Positions 17,016-26,202 of a DNA stretch of 64,000 nt are shown here, piece by piece. The translations under genes were made by a program, and so were the position numbers. The DNA is from JAKOUL01 sp035378845 (GTDB taxonomy: Bacteria; Dictyoglomota; Dictyoglomia; Dictyoglomales; Dictyoglomaceae): assembly GCA_035378845.1 (NCBI GenBank), contig DAOSUP010000006.1, positions 1 through 64,000 on the forward strand, written 5' to 3'. Positions within the stretch are counted from its first letter, which is position 1, and each line of letters begins with the position of its first letter. The notes under the pieces were generated by a model. It was not told the DNA's origin. It ran no database searches and worked only from the letters and a program-made list of their open reading frames with translations.

Positions 17016-18389
17016 ATGGAAGAAGAAATTAGCTTAGTTGAATTATCTCATATTATTTGGAAAAGAAGAGGACTTATTATATCCCTTGTTTTAGTTTCTG
17101 TTATAGGTGCTTTGATCTTCAGCCTTCTTTCCCCAAAAATTTATGAAGCAAAAACAGTAATTTTATTACCTACACAGGGCAGTTCCTCATCTACTTTAAG
17201 TGCTCTTTCTCAAAATCTTCCAGTTTCTATTGGGATTTTAGGGATTTCTACACCCTCAGCTAATATGGTAGCAATTTTAAAGAGTAGGTCTGCTGCAGAG
17301 TATGTATTTAATAAGCTGCATTTAGAAAATTATTTTAAAGAGCAAGATTATGAGGAAGCTTTAAATGCGCTAATGAAAAGTATAAATATATCAACTAACG
17401 ATAAAGAGAATACGATCACTGTGACTGCAGAAAGTCGTGATCCCAAACTCGCTGCAGAGATTGCAAATACATATGTGGAAGCGTTAGAAAAAATAAATGC
17501 TTCTTTAAATGTATCTTCTGCAAAAAATACAAAAGACTTTTTAGAAAAACAGATAGAAAGGGTAAAAAAAGACTTAGATGATGCGGAAAATAGGTTAAAA
17601 GAATTTCAAAAGAAAAATCTTGTTTTTGATGTAGATTCAGAAGCAAAAGTTGTTATAGAAAATTTAGCGAAGTTAGAGTCTGAAAAAGATCTTGCAGGCA
17701 TATCTTTAAAGGTGAAAAGAGAGAACTTTGAAAATTTAAAGAAACAACTTGTAAATCAACAGAAAATTCAAGAGAAGGATCTTCTTTCTATAACATCTTT
17801 GACAGCCACCTCAACAACTCTTGCCGAATTGAGAAATAAATTAATATCTCAAGAATCTGATCTTGCTCTTTTATCTATAGACTATGGACCTGAACATCCA
17901 AAGGTTTTAGCTATGAAGTACGCTATTGAAGAGACAAAAAAGGTTATGAGAGATGAATTAGAAAGAATATATAAAGCTATAAATAATGCATCTCTTTTTG
18001 AGCTTTTTAATCTTCAGATGGATATTATTCTTGAGGAGTCTAAAGAGAAAGCTTTAAATAGTGTAATTAAGGAATATCAGCAAAAACTTTCAAGATTGCC
18101 AGATCTTGGAATTATTTTATCTGGACTATTAAGAGATGTAAAAGTGCAAGAGACACTTTATACTATGCTTATCTCTCAATATGAACAAGCAAAGATTGAT
18201 GAGACAAGAGAATCAGTCAATATATCTGTGCTTGATTATGCAAAGCCTCCCACTAAAAAATCTAAGCCTTCTACTATGCTTAATGTTTTAATTGCAGGTG
18301 TTGCTAGCCTCTTTTTAGGAATTTTCTTGGTCTTCTTTTTAAATTTCTTAGATAATTTCAAGAAGGAGTGGAAAAAATTAGGAGGGTAG
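17016..18389 (+). CDS. Wzz/GumC-type polysaccharide chain-length determinant
   Basis: A 457-residue inner-membrane protein with an N-terminal span (about 18-38) and a Wzz domain whose strands include KIYEAKTVILLPTQ. A long coiled coil (about 150-330) is followed by a C-terminal span (about 425-447) with the preceding proline-rich PPTKKSKPS element. The family sets the length of exported polysaccharide chains. The tyrosine-kinase domain found in some relatives is absent. Sugar-modifying genes (DegT aminotransferase, galE) follow directly. Confidence 0.88.
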   Translation: MEEEISLVELSHIIWKRRGLIISLVLVSVIGALIFSLLSPKIYEAKTVILLPTQGSSSSTLSALSQNLPVSIGILGISTPSANMVAILKSRSAAEYVFNKLHLENYFKEQDYEEALNALMKSINISTNDKENTITVTAESRDPKLAAEIANTYVEALEKINASLNVSSAKNTKDFLEKQIERVKKDLDDAENRLKEFQKKNLVFDVDSEAKVVIENLAKLESEKDLAGISLKVKRENFENLKKQLVNQQKIQEKDLLSITSLTATSTTLAELRNKLISQESDLALLSIDYGPEHPKVLAMKYAIEETKKVMRDELERIYKAINNASLFELFNLQMDIILEESKEKALNSVIKEYQQKLSRLPDLGIILSGLLRDVKVQETLYTMLISQYEQAKIDETRESVNISVLDYAKPPTKKSKPSTMLNVLIAGVASLFLGIFLVFFLNFLDNFKKEWKKLGG

Positions 18390-18391
18390 AG

Positions 18392-19501
18392 ATGCAAATT
18401 CCTGCTTTTGATTTAAAAAGACAATTTAAAAATCTTTCTTCAGAGCTTGTACCTCTTTTAGAAGAGGTAATGGCAAAGGGACAGTTTATTTTAGGAGAAA
18501 ATGTACAAGCTTTTGAGAGGGAAATCGCAGAGTACTGTGGAGTAAGGTATGCTGTTTCTGTAGCTTCCGGAACTGATGCCTTACTGTTATCTTTAGAAGC
18601 TTTAGGGATAGGAGAAGACGATGAAGTAATAACTACTCCCTTTACTTTTTTTGCCACTTCTGAAGTTATTTCTCTACTTAAGGCAAAACCTATATTTGTA
18701 GATATTGATCCCAAAACCTTTAATATTGATCCTAATAAAATAGAAGATACAATTACATCTAAAACTAAAGCAATAATCCCAGTACATCTTTTTGGACAAA
18801 TGGCAGAAATGGATGATATAGAATATCTTGCTGAAAAATATGATTTTTCTATAGTAGAAGATGCGTGTCAGGCAATAGGCTCTGAGTATAGAGATAAAAA
18901 AGCAGGTAGTATTGGAGATACAGGATGTTTTAGTTTTTTCCCAACTAAAAACTTAGGAGCTTATGGCGATGGAGGATTAATTACTACGGATAACGAAGAA
19001 ACTTATGAGAAATTAAAACTTCTTAGAGCTCATGGTAGCTCTAAGAAATATTATCACGATATAATAGGACATAATAGTAGATTGGACGAGATACAGGCTG
19101 TTATATTGAGACTAAAGTTGAAGTATTTAGAGACATGGCTCAATAGAAGAATAGAAATTGCAAATATGTACTCTGAAAGTTTAGAGAAACTTGAGGTTTC
19201 TGTTCCTAAAAGTAAACCATATATGAGACATGTATATCATCAATATGTAATAAGGGTTAAAGATAGAGATGATCTTCAGAAATTTCTTAACTCAAGAGGT
19301 ATAGGAACTACAGTATATTATCCTCTTCCGCTGCACTTGCAGAAATGTTATGAGAATTTAGGGTATAAAGAAGGTGATTTTCCAGAAGCAGAGAAAGCAA
19401 GCAAGGAAGCTCTTGCATTACCTATGTGGCCAGAAATGGCTAATGAAGAAGTGGATTATGTTATAGAAAATGTTAAAGAGTTTTATAATAATAGAGGTTA
19501 A
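18392..19501 (+). CDS. DegT/DnrJ/EryC1/StrS-family sugar aminotransferase
   Basis: PLP aminotransferase that aminates a nucleotide-linked ketosugar. Of 369 residues, the PLP lysine is K186 in FFPTKNLGAYGDGG. SGTDALLLSLEALGI and VEDACQAIGSEY are standard family blocks. An ATG 24 bases upstream lies inside the wzz gene; GGAGGG at 18381-18386 favours the ATG at 18392, giving MQIPAFDLKRQ. The exact sugar product cannot be told from sequence. It lies between wzz and galE. Confidence 0.9.
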   Translation: MQIPAFDLKRQFKNLSSELVPLLEEVMAKGQFILGENVQAFEREIAEYCGVRYAVSVASGTDALLLSLEALGIGEDDEVITTPFTFFATSEVISLLKAKPIFVDIDPKTFNIDPNKIEDTITSKTKAIIPVHLFGQMAEMDDIEYLAEKYDFSIVEDACQAIGSEYRDKKAGSIGDTGCFSFFPTKNLGAYGDGGLITTDNEETYEKLKLLRAHGSSKKYYHDIIGHNSRLDEIQAVILRLKLKYLETWLNRRIEIANMYSESLEKLEVSVPKSKPYMRHVYHQYVIRVKDRDDLQKFLNSRGIGTTVYYPLPLHLQKCYENLGYKEGDFPEAEKASKEALALPMWPEMANEEVDYVIENVKEFYNNRG

Positions 19502-19507
19502 ATAATT

Positions 19508-20497
19508 ATGGATGTTATTTTGGTGACTGGAGGAGCAGGGTATATAGGAAGTCATGTGGTTAAAGATCTTATTAAGAAAAATTACAATGTCTTGATAATA
19601 GATAATTTAGAAAAGGGACACAGAGAAGCAGTATTATCTCCTTATTTTGAAGATATAGATCTAAGGGATAAAGATAGAGTAAGAGAGGTTTTTGAAAAAT
19701 ATGCTATTAAAGCTGTGATGCATTTTGCAGCGCTGAGTACTGTGGGAGAATCCATGAAGTATCCTGCAAAATATTATGAGAATAATATCTTGGGTGGATT
19801 ACACCTTCTTGAAAATATGAAGGATTTTGGTGTTAAATATTTTATCTTTTCTTCCACTGCTGCTATTTATGGTGAACCTCGGATTACGCCAATTCCTGAA
19901 GAACATCCTAAAAATCCTACGAATGTATATGGATCTTCAAAACTTATGTTTGAAGAGATTCTAAACTGGTTTGATCGGATACATGGTATAAGATATATTT
20001 CTCTTAGATATTTTAATGCTGCTGGAGCAGATATGGAGGGAGAACTTGGAGAAGATCATAGACCTGAAACTCATTTAATCCCAATAGTTTTAAAAACTGC
20101 TTTGGGACAAAAAGACTATGTGGAGATATATGGCACTGATTATCTGACTCCTGATGGAACTTGTATAAGAGATTATATTCATGTCTCTGATCTATCACAA
20201 GCTCATATCCTTGCTTTAGAATCTTTATTTAATGGGAAAAATTCAGATGTATATAATCTTGGAAACTCGCATGGCTATTCTGTAAGGGAGGTCATAAAGA
20301 CTGCCGAAAAAATTATAGGTAGAGAGATTGCAACTAAGGAAGGTCCAAGAAGAGCAGGGGATCCTGCTGTTTTAATAGCTAGTTCTGAAAAAATAAAAAA
20401 GGATCTTCGTTGGGAACCTAAATATACTGATTTAGAGACTATGATAAAATCTGCTTGGAATTGGATGAAAAACCATCCCTTTGGATATTCTAAATAA
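19508..20497 (+). CDS. galE: UDP-glucose 4-epimerase
   Basis: An extended short-chain dehydrogenase of 329 residues. It has the NAD motif TGGAGYIGSHV near the N-terminus, a serine in SSTAAIYG, the YGSSK catalytic pair, and the C-terminal GRRAGDPA-type substrate motif. GalE interconverts UDP-glucose and UDP-galactose and would feed the adjacent polysaccharide genes. The smpB promoter -35 box lies inside its 3' end. Confidence 0.92.
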   Translation: MDVILVTGGAGYIGSHVVKDLIKKNYNVLIIDNLEKGHREAVLSPYFEDIDLRDKDRVREVFEKYAIKAVMHFAALSTVGESMKYPAKYYENNILGGLHLLENMKDFGVKYFIFSSTAAIYGEPRITPIPEEHPKNPTNVYGSSKLMFEEILNWFDRIHGIRYISLRYFNAAGADMEGELGEDHRPETHLIPIVLKTALGQKDYVEIYGTDYLTPDGTCIRDYIHVSDLSQAHILALESLFNGKNSDVYNLGNSHGYSVREVIKTAEKIIGREIATKEGPRRAGDPAVLIASSEKIKKDLRWEPKYTDLETMIKSAWNWMKNHPFGYSK

Positions 20498-20509
20498 ATT
20501 TGGTATAAT
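20481..20509 (+). promoter_or_regulatory. smpB promoter, likely giving a leaderless mRNA
   Basis: TTGGAT (20481-20486) and TATAAT (20504-20509) are spaced by 17 bases, with an extended TGG before the -10. The expected transcription start at about 20516-20519 coincides with the smpB ATG at 20519. The only purine-rich element, AAGGA, touches the ATG and has no spacing. Confidence 0.7.
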
Positions 20510-20518
20510 TATTAAGGA

Positions 20519-20980
20519 ATGCCTAAGGAAAAGAAAATTGTTGCTGTTAATAGAAAAGCGAAACATGATTTCTTTATCTTAGAGACCTTTGAGGCTGGTA
20601 TTGTTTTGACAGGTACCGAAGTTAAGTCTCTGAGATTAGGTAGAGTTAGTTTGCAGGATAGTTATGCAGATGTTAAAAATGGCGAAGTTTGGCTTTATAA
20701 TCTGCATATAAGTCCGTATGAGCATGGAAATATATATAACCATGATCCTAAAAGACCAAGGAAGCTTTTATTGAATGAAGATGAAATTGCATATCTTATA
20801 GGCAAAGTAAGAGAAAAAGGCTTGACTTTAATACCAATTTCTATATACTTTAATGAGCGTGGATGGGCAAAGGTTGAGCTTGCATTAGCCAAAGGTAAAA
20901 AAATGTACGATAAGAGACGAGACTTGGCAGAAAAGGCTGAGAGAAGAGAGCTTGAAAGACTTTATAAGATGAAATATTAA
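20519..20980 (+). CDS. smpB: SsrA-binding protein SmpB
   Basis: Binds tmRNA and brings it to stalled ribosomes. The 153 residues begin [19 protein letters not shown] and contain [15 protein letters not shown] (about 28-42). They end in the basic [23 protein letters not shown] tail that enters the mRNA channel. The ssrA gene starts one base after its stop codon. There is no usable ribosome binding site, and a good promoter sits 10 bases upstream, so translation from a leaderless message is probable. Confidence 0.97.
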   Translation: MPKEKKIVAVNRKAKHDFFILETFEAGIVLTGTEVKSLRLGRVSLQDSYADVKNGEVWLYNLHISPYEHGNIYNHDPKRPRKLLLNEDEIAYLIGKVREKGLTLIPISIYFNERGWAKVELALAKGKKMYDKRRDLAEKAERRELERLYKMKY

Positions 20981-20981
20981 T

Positions 20982-21333
20982 GGGGGCGATTGGCCTCGAC
21001 AGGGAGTACAAGGGTTAAAAGCTGCAAGCCGAGGTGCCATTACCTCGTAAAACAATGGCAAAAAAAGTAAGTGCCAACACAAATTTAGCTTTAGCTGCTT
21101 AATTTGCAGCTACGTCCTTTTAGCCCGGACTGGCAGGACTAAAAGGGTGTCATAGTAAGCCAGTTGCCCCTCTCAACTCCCCTAAGAGAGGGAAAGAAAA
21201 TAGGGGATAGGCAATTACAGAATCCTGCGGAAGGGAGTCTGTAAAAGCCGAAAAGTTAAAACTTCCGCTAAGCTTGTAGAGGCTTTTAGTCCTTGCTCTT
21301 TGGACGCGGGTTCGACTCCCGCCGCCTCCACCA
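20982..21333 (+). ncRNA. ssrA: tmRNA (SsrA), tag peptide ANTNLALAA
   Basis: The 5' end GGGGGCG pairs with the 3' CGCCTCC (21323-21329), followed by A and encoded CCA at 21331-21333. The tRNA-like T arm (GCGGG, TTCGACT, CCCGC) is present. The resume codon is GCC at 21073, preceded by the conserved TAAGT. The frame reads ANTNLALAA to a TAA at 21100-21102, ending in the LAA degradation signal. Pseudoknot-forming G/C repeats follow. smpB is directly upstream. Confidence 0.97.
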
Positions 21334-21432
21334 AATAGGTGATTATAAAATTCAGTAAAACTGCAGAGCAATAGTTGGACAATTGTGATCTAATACCTCT
21401 TGTGTATGGCAGTAGAAAAGTTCATACCTCTA

Positions 21433-21441
21433 TGCTATAAT
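21433..21441 (+). promoter_or_regulatory. Extended -10 promoter before the broken methyltransferase
   Basis: TGC followed by TATAAT at 21436-21441 makes an extended -10 element 44 bases before the ATG. No good -35 box is seen. The 151-base gap after ssrA shows no hairpin terminator and no copy of the ssrA 3' end. Confidence 0.5.
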
Positions 21442-21484
21442 TTAGTCTGTATGTTAAGCAGTAATTGATTTGGGAGAATGAAAT

Positions 21485-22100
21485 ATGGATTATATTAGAA
21501 GTAGTAAATATAATGAGAATCTTATTCATGAAAAAATTATGGGACCAAACCCCATCAAGTTGGCAGAAGAACTTTTGACCAGTCACCAAATTCCAAATCA
21601 TGCAACTGTTATGGATCTCGGTTGTGGTCGTGGACTGACTTCAGAACAAATAATCCCAATTCATGCTAATGCAACTGATTTGCCTTTTGCGGAAAAGTTC
21701 TTTGACACAGTCATCCCCATAGATTTTTATAACTACTTTGGGCGTGATACAGAATATCTTGGGAAGTGTTTGTTACCGCTTATAAAACATGGTGGTTATT
21801 TATACATTGCCATTCCTGGTATGACGAAAGATTGCCATGGTTACCTTTCTACCAGAGTTATTACTTTCATGGATATCAGAACAGCTGGACTATATTCATG
21901 ATATGGATTACTGGACTAATATTATGAAAGCAACCGAAGAAGCAGAGATTGCTTCCATATATGAGATGGAGAGTAACGAGAAATGTTGGAATGACTGGCT
22001 TAAATGCGATAACGAATATGCCAAAGGAGACCGCAAATCTATGGAAGCTGGTGCTGGAAAATACTTGAACTTTATAGGAATCATAATAAAAAGAAAATAA
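21485..22100 (+). pseudogene. Degenerate SAM-dependent methyltransferase (frameshift and internal deletion)
   Basis: Two overlapping frames make one protein. The first (21485 to about 21845) has the class I SAM-binding motif VMDLGCGRG and ends soon after GMTKDCHG. The second (from about 21840) continues with PELLLSWISEQLDYIHDMDYW and ends KYLNFIGIIIKRK. The reading frame changes by one base near 21840-21850. From memory of the family, about 30 residues after the GRG motif are missing, fused at a GLTS sequence. Codon use (CGT arginine, more C-ending codons) differs from its neighbours. It appears to be a decayed gene acquired from Firmicutes beside ssrA. Confidence 0.85.
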
Positions 22101-22238
22101 TTGGTATATTAATATATAGGGGGTGTCATTAGAAGGTTTATACCCCATCTTTAAAGTCTTGTGCCCCTTATGAAATAGGAGCTATTAAATTGTATCAAAT
22201 ACTGAGTTCTTAGACATTATTATGAAGGAGCGTTCTTA

Positions 22239-23906
22239 TTGGGAAGAAATAAGCTTTTATTTTTCATACTCTTTTTGATACTACTAAATATCTTCGTATG
22301 TTATGGAGAAGAATTAACTTCTCTTGATATTTACTTTCTAAATGAGAGAAATAAAATTCTAACTACTCTGAAGGTTAAAGATTCTGAAATCTATTTACCA
22401 TTACCTCTTTTTGCTTCCACATTTAAAGTTGAATATAAAATTGAAGATAAAAAAATTTCTTTTTATTCTAATAACAAAGAATTCTTTTCTAATAGCATAG
22501 GAAGTAAAAATTGTATATATAATGATAACTCCTATAATCTTTTAAATCCATTTTTGCAAGAGAATGAAATAATTTATGTTCCTATCACTTCATATTTTAG
22601 AATACTGGGATATAGGCTTTACCTAAAAGATAATGCTTTATATATAGTAAATGAACTTTCAGATGTGAGTTTCTCAGATGGAGTTATAAAACTCAATTTT
22701 AAAGCTAAAACTCCTGTAGAGTTTAATACTTTAACTCTTAAATCTCCATCAAGACTTGTTTTAGACTTACAAAATGTGGTTTATATAAATAATAAAGGAG
22801 AGCTTAATTTAAAAGATTCTAATATAAAGAATATAAGATTCTCTCAATTTAGTGTTGCTCCTTATGTGGTGAGACTTGTGGTAGAATTTAACAATGAGTT
22901 GATAAATCCTGAAATTGTTAGAGAAGAAGGAAGCATCCTGTTAAAATTTCCCACCAAAGAGGTCAAAAAAGAAGTTAAAGATGAATCTAAAACTTTAGAT
23001 TCTGACACTTTAACTAAAGACAAGGTTTTAAACAAACTTACTGATATATCTTGGACTGAAGACGATAGCAATTTAACTTTTATGTTAAAATTTGAACGTG
23101 CTTTTACATATACCAAAAATATTTTAGATATGCCATCAAGAATTTACTATGATTTTCCTGAAACTACGTTTACTCTTACAAATTCTGAGATTTTAGTAGA
23201 AAGATCTCCTGTTAAATCTATAAGAGTAGGAAAAAGAGAAGAAGATACAAATATGATAAGAGTAGTTTTTGATATTTATGCTTCAACTTTAGTTCAAGAA
23301 GAGACTTTAACAAATACTTTAAAAGTAGTTTTTCCTAAAAATGAAGTTAAGAAAAAATTTTTGGTTTTTATTGATCCAGGGCATGGAGGCTCTGATCCTG
23401 GAGCTATATCTGGTAATATAAAAGAGAAAGATTTGAACTTAAATTTTTCTTTAAAGCTCTCAGAAGCTCTTAAGAAAAATGGATATGAGGTTGTGAATCT
23501 CCGGGAAGAAGACAAAACTATCTCTTTGGATGATAGAGTTTCTTTTATTAATAGATATTTAAATACGGGAAATGACTTATTAGGAAGGTCCATCTTAATA
23601 AGTATACATACTAATGCAGCAGTGGCACCTGAAGTAAGAGGTATAGAAATTCTATATGCTAATGATTTTTCAGCAGAGTTAGCAAAAGTTATTGCTAATA
23701 CTTTAGGTGAAGATTTTTCTGTAAGGCGTACTATAATGGGTAAATTCTATGTTTTATCAAGAGTTCCTATTCCTGGGGTGATTGTAGAGACAGGATTTCT
23801 AACTAATGAAGAGGATAGGAAATTGCTTTTAAATGAAGAATTTCAAAATAAACTTATAGAAAAATTGATACAAGCTTTGGAAAACTATACAAAAGGAGAG
23901 AAATAA
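22239..23906 (+). CDS. N-acetylmuramoyl-L-alanine amidase with AMIN domains
   Basis: An exported peptidoglycan hydrolase of 555 residues. A signal peptide or N-terminal anchor (about 1-22) is followed by a copper-amine-oxidase-like N-terminal region and two AMIN-type wall-binding segments (about 130-215 and 260-360). The amidase_3 domain starts at about 376 with IDPGHGGSDPGA, then SIHTNAA and VETGFLTNEED, which supply the zinc ligands and catalytic Glu. TTG 22239 is the start, with AAGGAG 8 bases before. murI follows at once, a cell-wall pairing. Confidence 0.9.
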   Translation: MGRNKLLFFILFLILLNIFVCYGEELTSLDIYFLNERNKILTTLKVKDSEIYLPLPLFASTFKVEYKIEDKKISFYSNNKEFFSNSIGSKNCIYNDNSYNLLNPFLQENEIIYVPITSYFRILGYRLYLKDNALYIVNELSDVSFSDGVIKLNFKAKTPVEFNTLTLKSPSRLVLDLQNVVYINNKGELNLKDSNIKNIRFSQFSVAPYVVRLVVEFNNELINPEIVREEGSILLKFPTKEVKKEVKDESKTLDSDTLTKDKVLNKLTDISWTEDDSNLTFMLKFERAFTYTKNILDMPSRIYYDFPETTFTLTNSEILVERSPVKSIRVGKREEDTNMIRVVFDIYASTLVQEETLTNTLKVVFPKNEVKKKFLVFIDPGHGGSDPGAISGNIKEKDLNLNFSLKLSEALKKNGYEVVNLREEDKTISLDDRVSFINRYLNTGNDLLGRSILISIHTNAAVAPEVRGIEILYANDFSAELAKVIANTLGEDFSVRRTIMGKFYVLSRVPIPGVIVETGFLTNEEDRKLLLNEEFQNKLIEKLIQALENYTKGEK

Positions 23907-23907
23907 T

Positions 23908-24696
23908 ATGGGAGAAAAAATTGGAATTCTTGACTCTGGTGTTGGTGGACTTTCTGTTTTATATGAAGTCTTCTTAAAAAGGAGTCCTAAGGAGATAGTA
24001 TTCTTAGGGGATACGAAATATTTTCCATATGGAATAAAACCTGTAGATTTTATTCAAAAAAGGACTTCAGAGATAATTGATTTTTTCCTAAGACAAGGTG
24101 TAGATGAAGTAATCATAGCATGCAATACTGCTTCAGCAGTTGCTTATGAATATGTGGTAGAAAAATATTCTATTCCTATATATAGTATAGTTTTAACAGC
24201 TGTAAAGGCTTTAAAAAATTATAACTTTAGGAAAATAGGAGTACTTGCTACAAGAAGAACAACAGAGAGCGAAGTTTATCCTTTTTTGATTAATAATTTA
24301 TATCCTGATATTGAGGTTTTTGTTAAATCTTGTAGTGAGGGGCCTCTTCTTGAAACCATAGAAAAGGGAATTATAGATGGAGAAATTATAGAAAAAGAAT
24401 TAATAAACTGTACTGATCCTTTAATAAATGTAGGAATAGATGGACTTATTTTAGGATGTACACATCTGCCTTTTGTAAAGCCTGTAATTAGAGGCTTATA
24501 TCCAGATCTTCTTATAATAGACCCTTCAGAAGAGATTATTCAATTTTTATCAGTGGAAAAGTCAATGCAAACTAAAGTTAACATTTTTGTTACAGGAGAT
24601 AATAAGGAATTTCAAAAAATATTACAGAAGCTTCTTCTTGTAGATTGGAATGTAGAAAATATTGAAATTGAGAGGAGTGGTATAAATGCTTTCTAA
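23908..24696 (+). CDS. murI: Glutamate racemase
   Basis: Makes D-glutamate for peptidoglycan. The 262 residues contain the two catalytic cysteines, C72 in ACNTASAVAYE and C184 in LGCTHLPF, and the N-terminal GILDSGVGGLSVL. Located between a wall amidase and a peptidase gene, overlapping the latter by 11 bases. The glutamate mutase genes follow just downstream, so glutamate enzymes cluster here, but the wall role is the expected one. Confidence 0.96.
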   Translation: MGEKIGILDSGVGGLSVLYEVFLKRSPKEIVFLGDTKYFPYGIKPVDFIQKRTSEIIDFFLRQGVDEVIIACNTASAVAYEYVVEKYSIPIYSIVLTAVKALKNYNFRKIGVLATRRTTESEVYPFLINNLYPDIEVFVKSCSEGPLLETIEKGIIDGEIIEKELINCTDPLINVGIDGLILGCTHLPFVKPVIRGLYPDLLIIDPSEEIIQFLSVEKSMQTKVNIFVTGDNKEFQKILQKLLLVDWNVENIEIERSGINAF

Positions 24697-25783
24697 CGAG
24701 AGATTAATAAATATATTTTTTAATTTAGTTAAAATCTCTTCTGTTTCTCTTAAAGAAAAAGACTTTGCGGATTTTTTAAAACAAGAATTACAAAGACTTG
24801 GGTTGGAAGTAATTGAAGATTCTGCTGGGGAAAAGGTTGGAGGAAATGCAGGGAATATATATGCCTATTTAGATGGCGAAGGAGAGCCATTTTTTGTCTC
24901 TGCCCATATGGATACTGTAACTCCTGGAGAAAATATAAATCCAAAAATTGAAGGAGAATATATAGTAAGCGATGGAACTACAATTTTAGGAGCAGATGAC
25001 AAATCTGCTATCTCTGCTATGATTGAAGCATTAACTGTTTTAAGAGAAGAGAAAGCAAAAACAAAAAAAATAGAATTTATCTTTACTATAGGAGAAGAGG
25101 TTGGACTTATTGGGGCTAAAAATATAGATAAAAGTTTAATAGTTTCTAAGGAGGGATATGTTTTTGATGGGGAAGGGGATGTAGGAACAATAATACTGAA
25201 AGCTCCATCTCATGAAAGATTTTATTTAAAAATTTTAGGGAAAGCAGCTCATGCAGGTGTTGCTCCTGAAAAGGGAGTTAATGCTATTCTTCTTACTTCA
25301 GAGTTTATTATAAAGCTTCCATGGGGCAGAATAGATGATGAGACTACTGCAAACATAGGTAGGATAAGTGGTGGTAGAGCTACAAATATTGTGCCCGATG
25401 AGGTAGATTTAGAAGGAGAGTTTAGAGGTTTTAATAAAGAGAAATTAGACTCTTTATGGGAAGACTTAAAGGAAAAGTTATCTCAAGTTGAAAATAAAGG
25501 TGGGAGATATAATTTGAGAAGGGAATTCCTTTATGAAGGGTTTGATATTGATAAGAATGAAAAGGTTGTTCAAAGAATGGTTTCTGTTTTGAAAAATATG
25601 AATAAAGATATAAGTTTTACTTATACTATGGGTGGAAGTGATGCTAATGTGTTTAATTCATATGGTTTAAAAACCATAAATGTGGGGGTTGGGATGGAGA
25701 ATGCTCATTCTCGTTCTGAGAGGGTAAAGGTTGAAAATTTACAATCTTTATCATTACTTTTATATAATTTAATCAAAGCTTAA
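24686..25783 (+). CDS. M20-family metallopeptidase (PepT/YqjE-like)
   Basis: A 365-residue zinc exopeptidase. Metal-binding residues are visible as H74 and D76 in [10 protein letters not shown], the bridging aspartate in LGADDKSAI, the catalytic Glu pair in GEEVGLIGA, and a C-terminal histidine in [10 protein letters not shown]. The length and motifs match the PepT-like/YqjE subgroup rather than carboxypeptidase G2. It probably trims peptides in the cytoplasm and may feed amino acids into the glutamate fermentation cluster that begins 2 bases after its stop. Confidence 0.87.
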   Translation: MLSNERLINIFFNLVKISSVSLKEKDFADFLKQELQRLGLEVIEDSAGEKVGGNAGNIYAYLDGEGEPFFVSAHMDTVTPGENINPKIEGEYIVSDGTTILGADDKSAISAMIEALTVLREEKAKTKKIEFIFTIGEEVGLIGAKNIDKSLIVSKEGYVFDGEGDVGTIILKAPSHERFYLKILGKAAHAGVAPEKGVNAILLTSEFIIKLPWGRIDDETTANIGRISGGRATNIVPDEVDLEGEFRGFNKEKLDSLWEDLKEKLSQVENKGGRYNLRREFLYEGFDIDKNEKVVQRMVSVLKNMNKDISFTYTMGGSDANVFNSYGLKTINVGVGMENAHSRSERVKVENLQSLSLLLYNLIKA

Positions 25784-25785
25784 AC

Positions 25786-26199
25786 ATGGGTAATAAAACT
25801 ATAGTTTTAGGTGTCATTGGGGCTGACGTTCATGCAGTAGGTTTGAGAGTTTTAGACTATGCTCTAAGTTCAGCAGGATTTGATGTGGTTAATATAGGTG
25901 TTCTTTCTTCTCAGGAAGATTTTATAAAGGCAGCTATAGAATCTGGAGCAAAAGCAATTTTGGTCTCATCGTTATATGGACATGCAGAATTGGATTGCAG
26001 AGGTTTTAAAGAGAAATTAATAGAAGCTGGTTTAGATGATATTCTGCTGTATATTGGTGGAAATTTAGGAATTGGACAAAAGAATTGGGAAGAAGTAGAG
26101 AAGAGATTCAAAGAATTAGGTTTCCATAGAGTATATCCTCCTAAAACTATGCCTGATGAAGTTATAAGAGATCTAAAAAAAGATTTAGGTTTGGAGTGA
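25786..26199 (+). CDS. glmS: Methylaspartate (glutamate) mutase, S subunit
   Basis: The small cobalamin-binding subunit of glutamate mutase, which rearranges L-glutamate to (2S,3S)-3-methylaspartate. The B12 motif DVHAVG is at residues 14-19, where H16 is the lower cobalt ligand. The [11 protein letters not shown] and GGNLGIG segments complete the Rossmann-like site. 137 residues is the usual length. It is followed by glmL and glmE, the standard set. Not to be confused with glucosamine-6-phosphate synthase, which shares the symbol. Confidence 0.95.
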   Translation: MGNKTIVLGVIGADVHAVGLRVLDYALSSAGFDVVNIGVLSSQEDFIKAAIESGAKAILVSSLYGHAELDCRGFKEKLIEAGLDDILLYIGGNLGIGQKNWEEVEKRFKELGFHRVYPPKTMPDEVIRDLKKDLGLE

Positions 26200-26202
26200 T
26201 TT

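Noticed and set aside
21334..21484. Attachment-site repeat of the ssrA 3' end
   Set aside because: No second copy of the T-arm/acceptor sequence was found downstream in the window, so integration at ssrA is only suspected.
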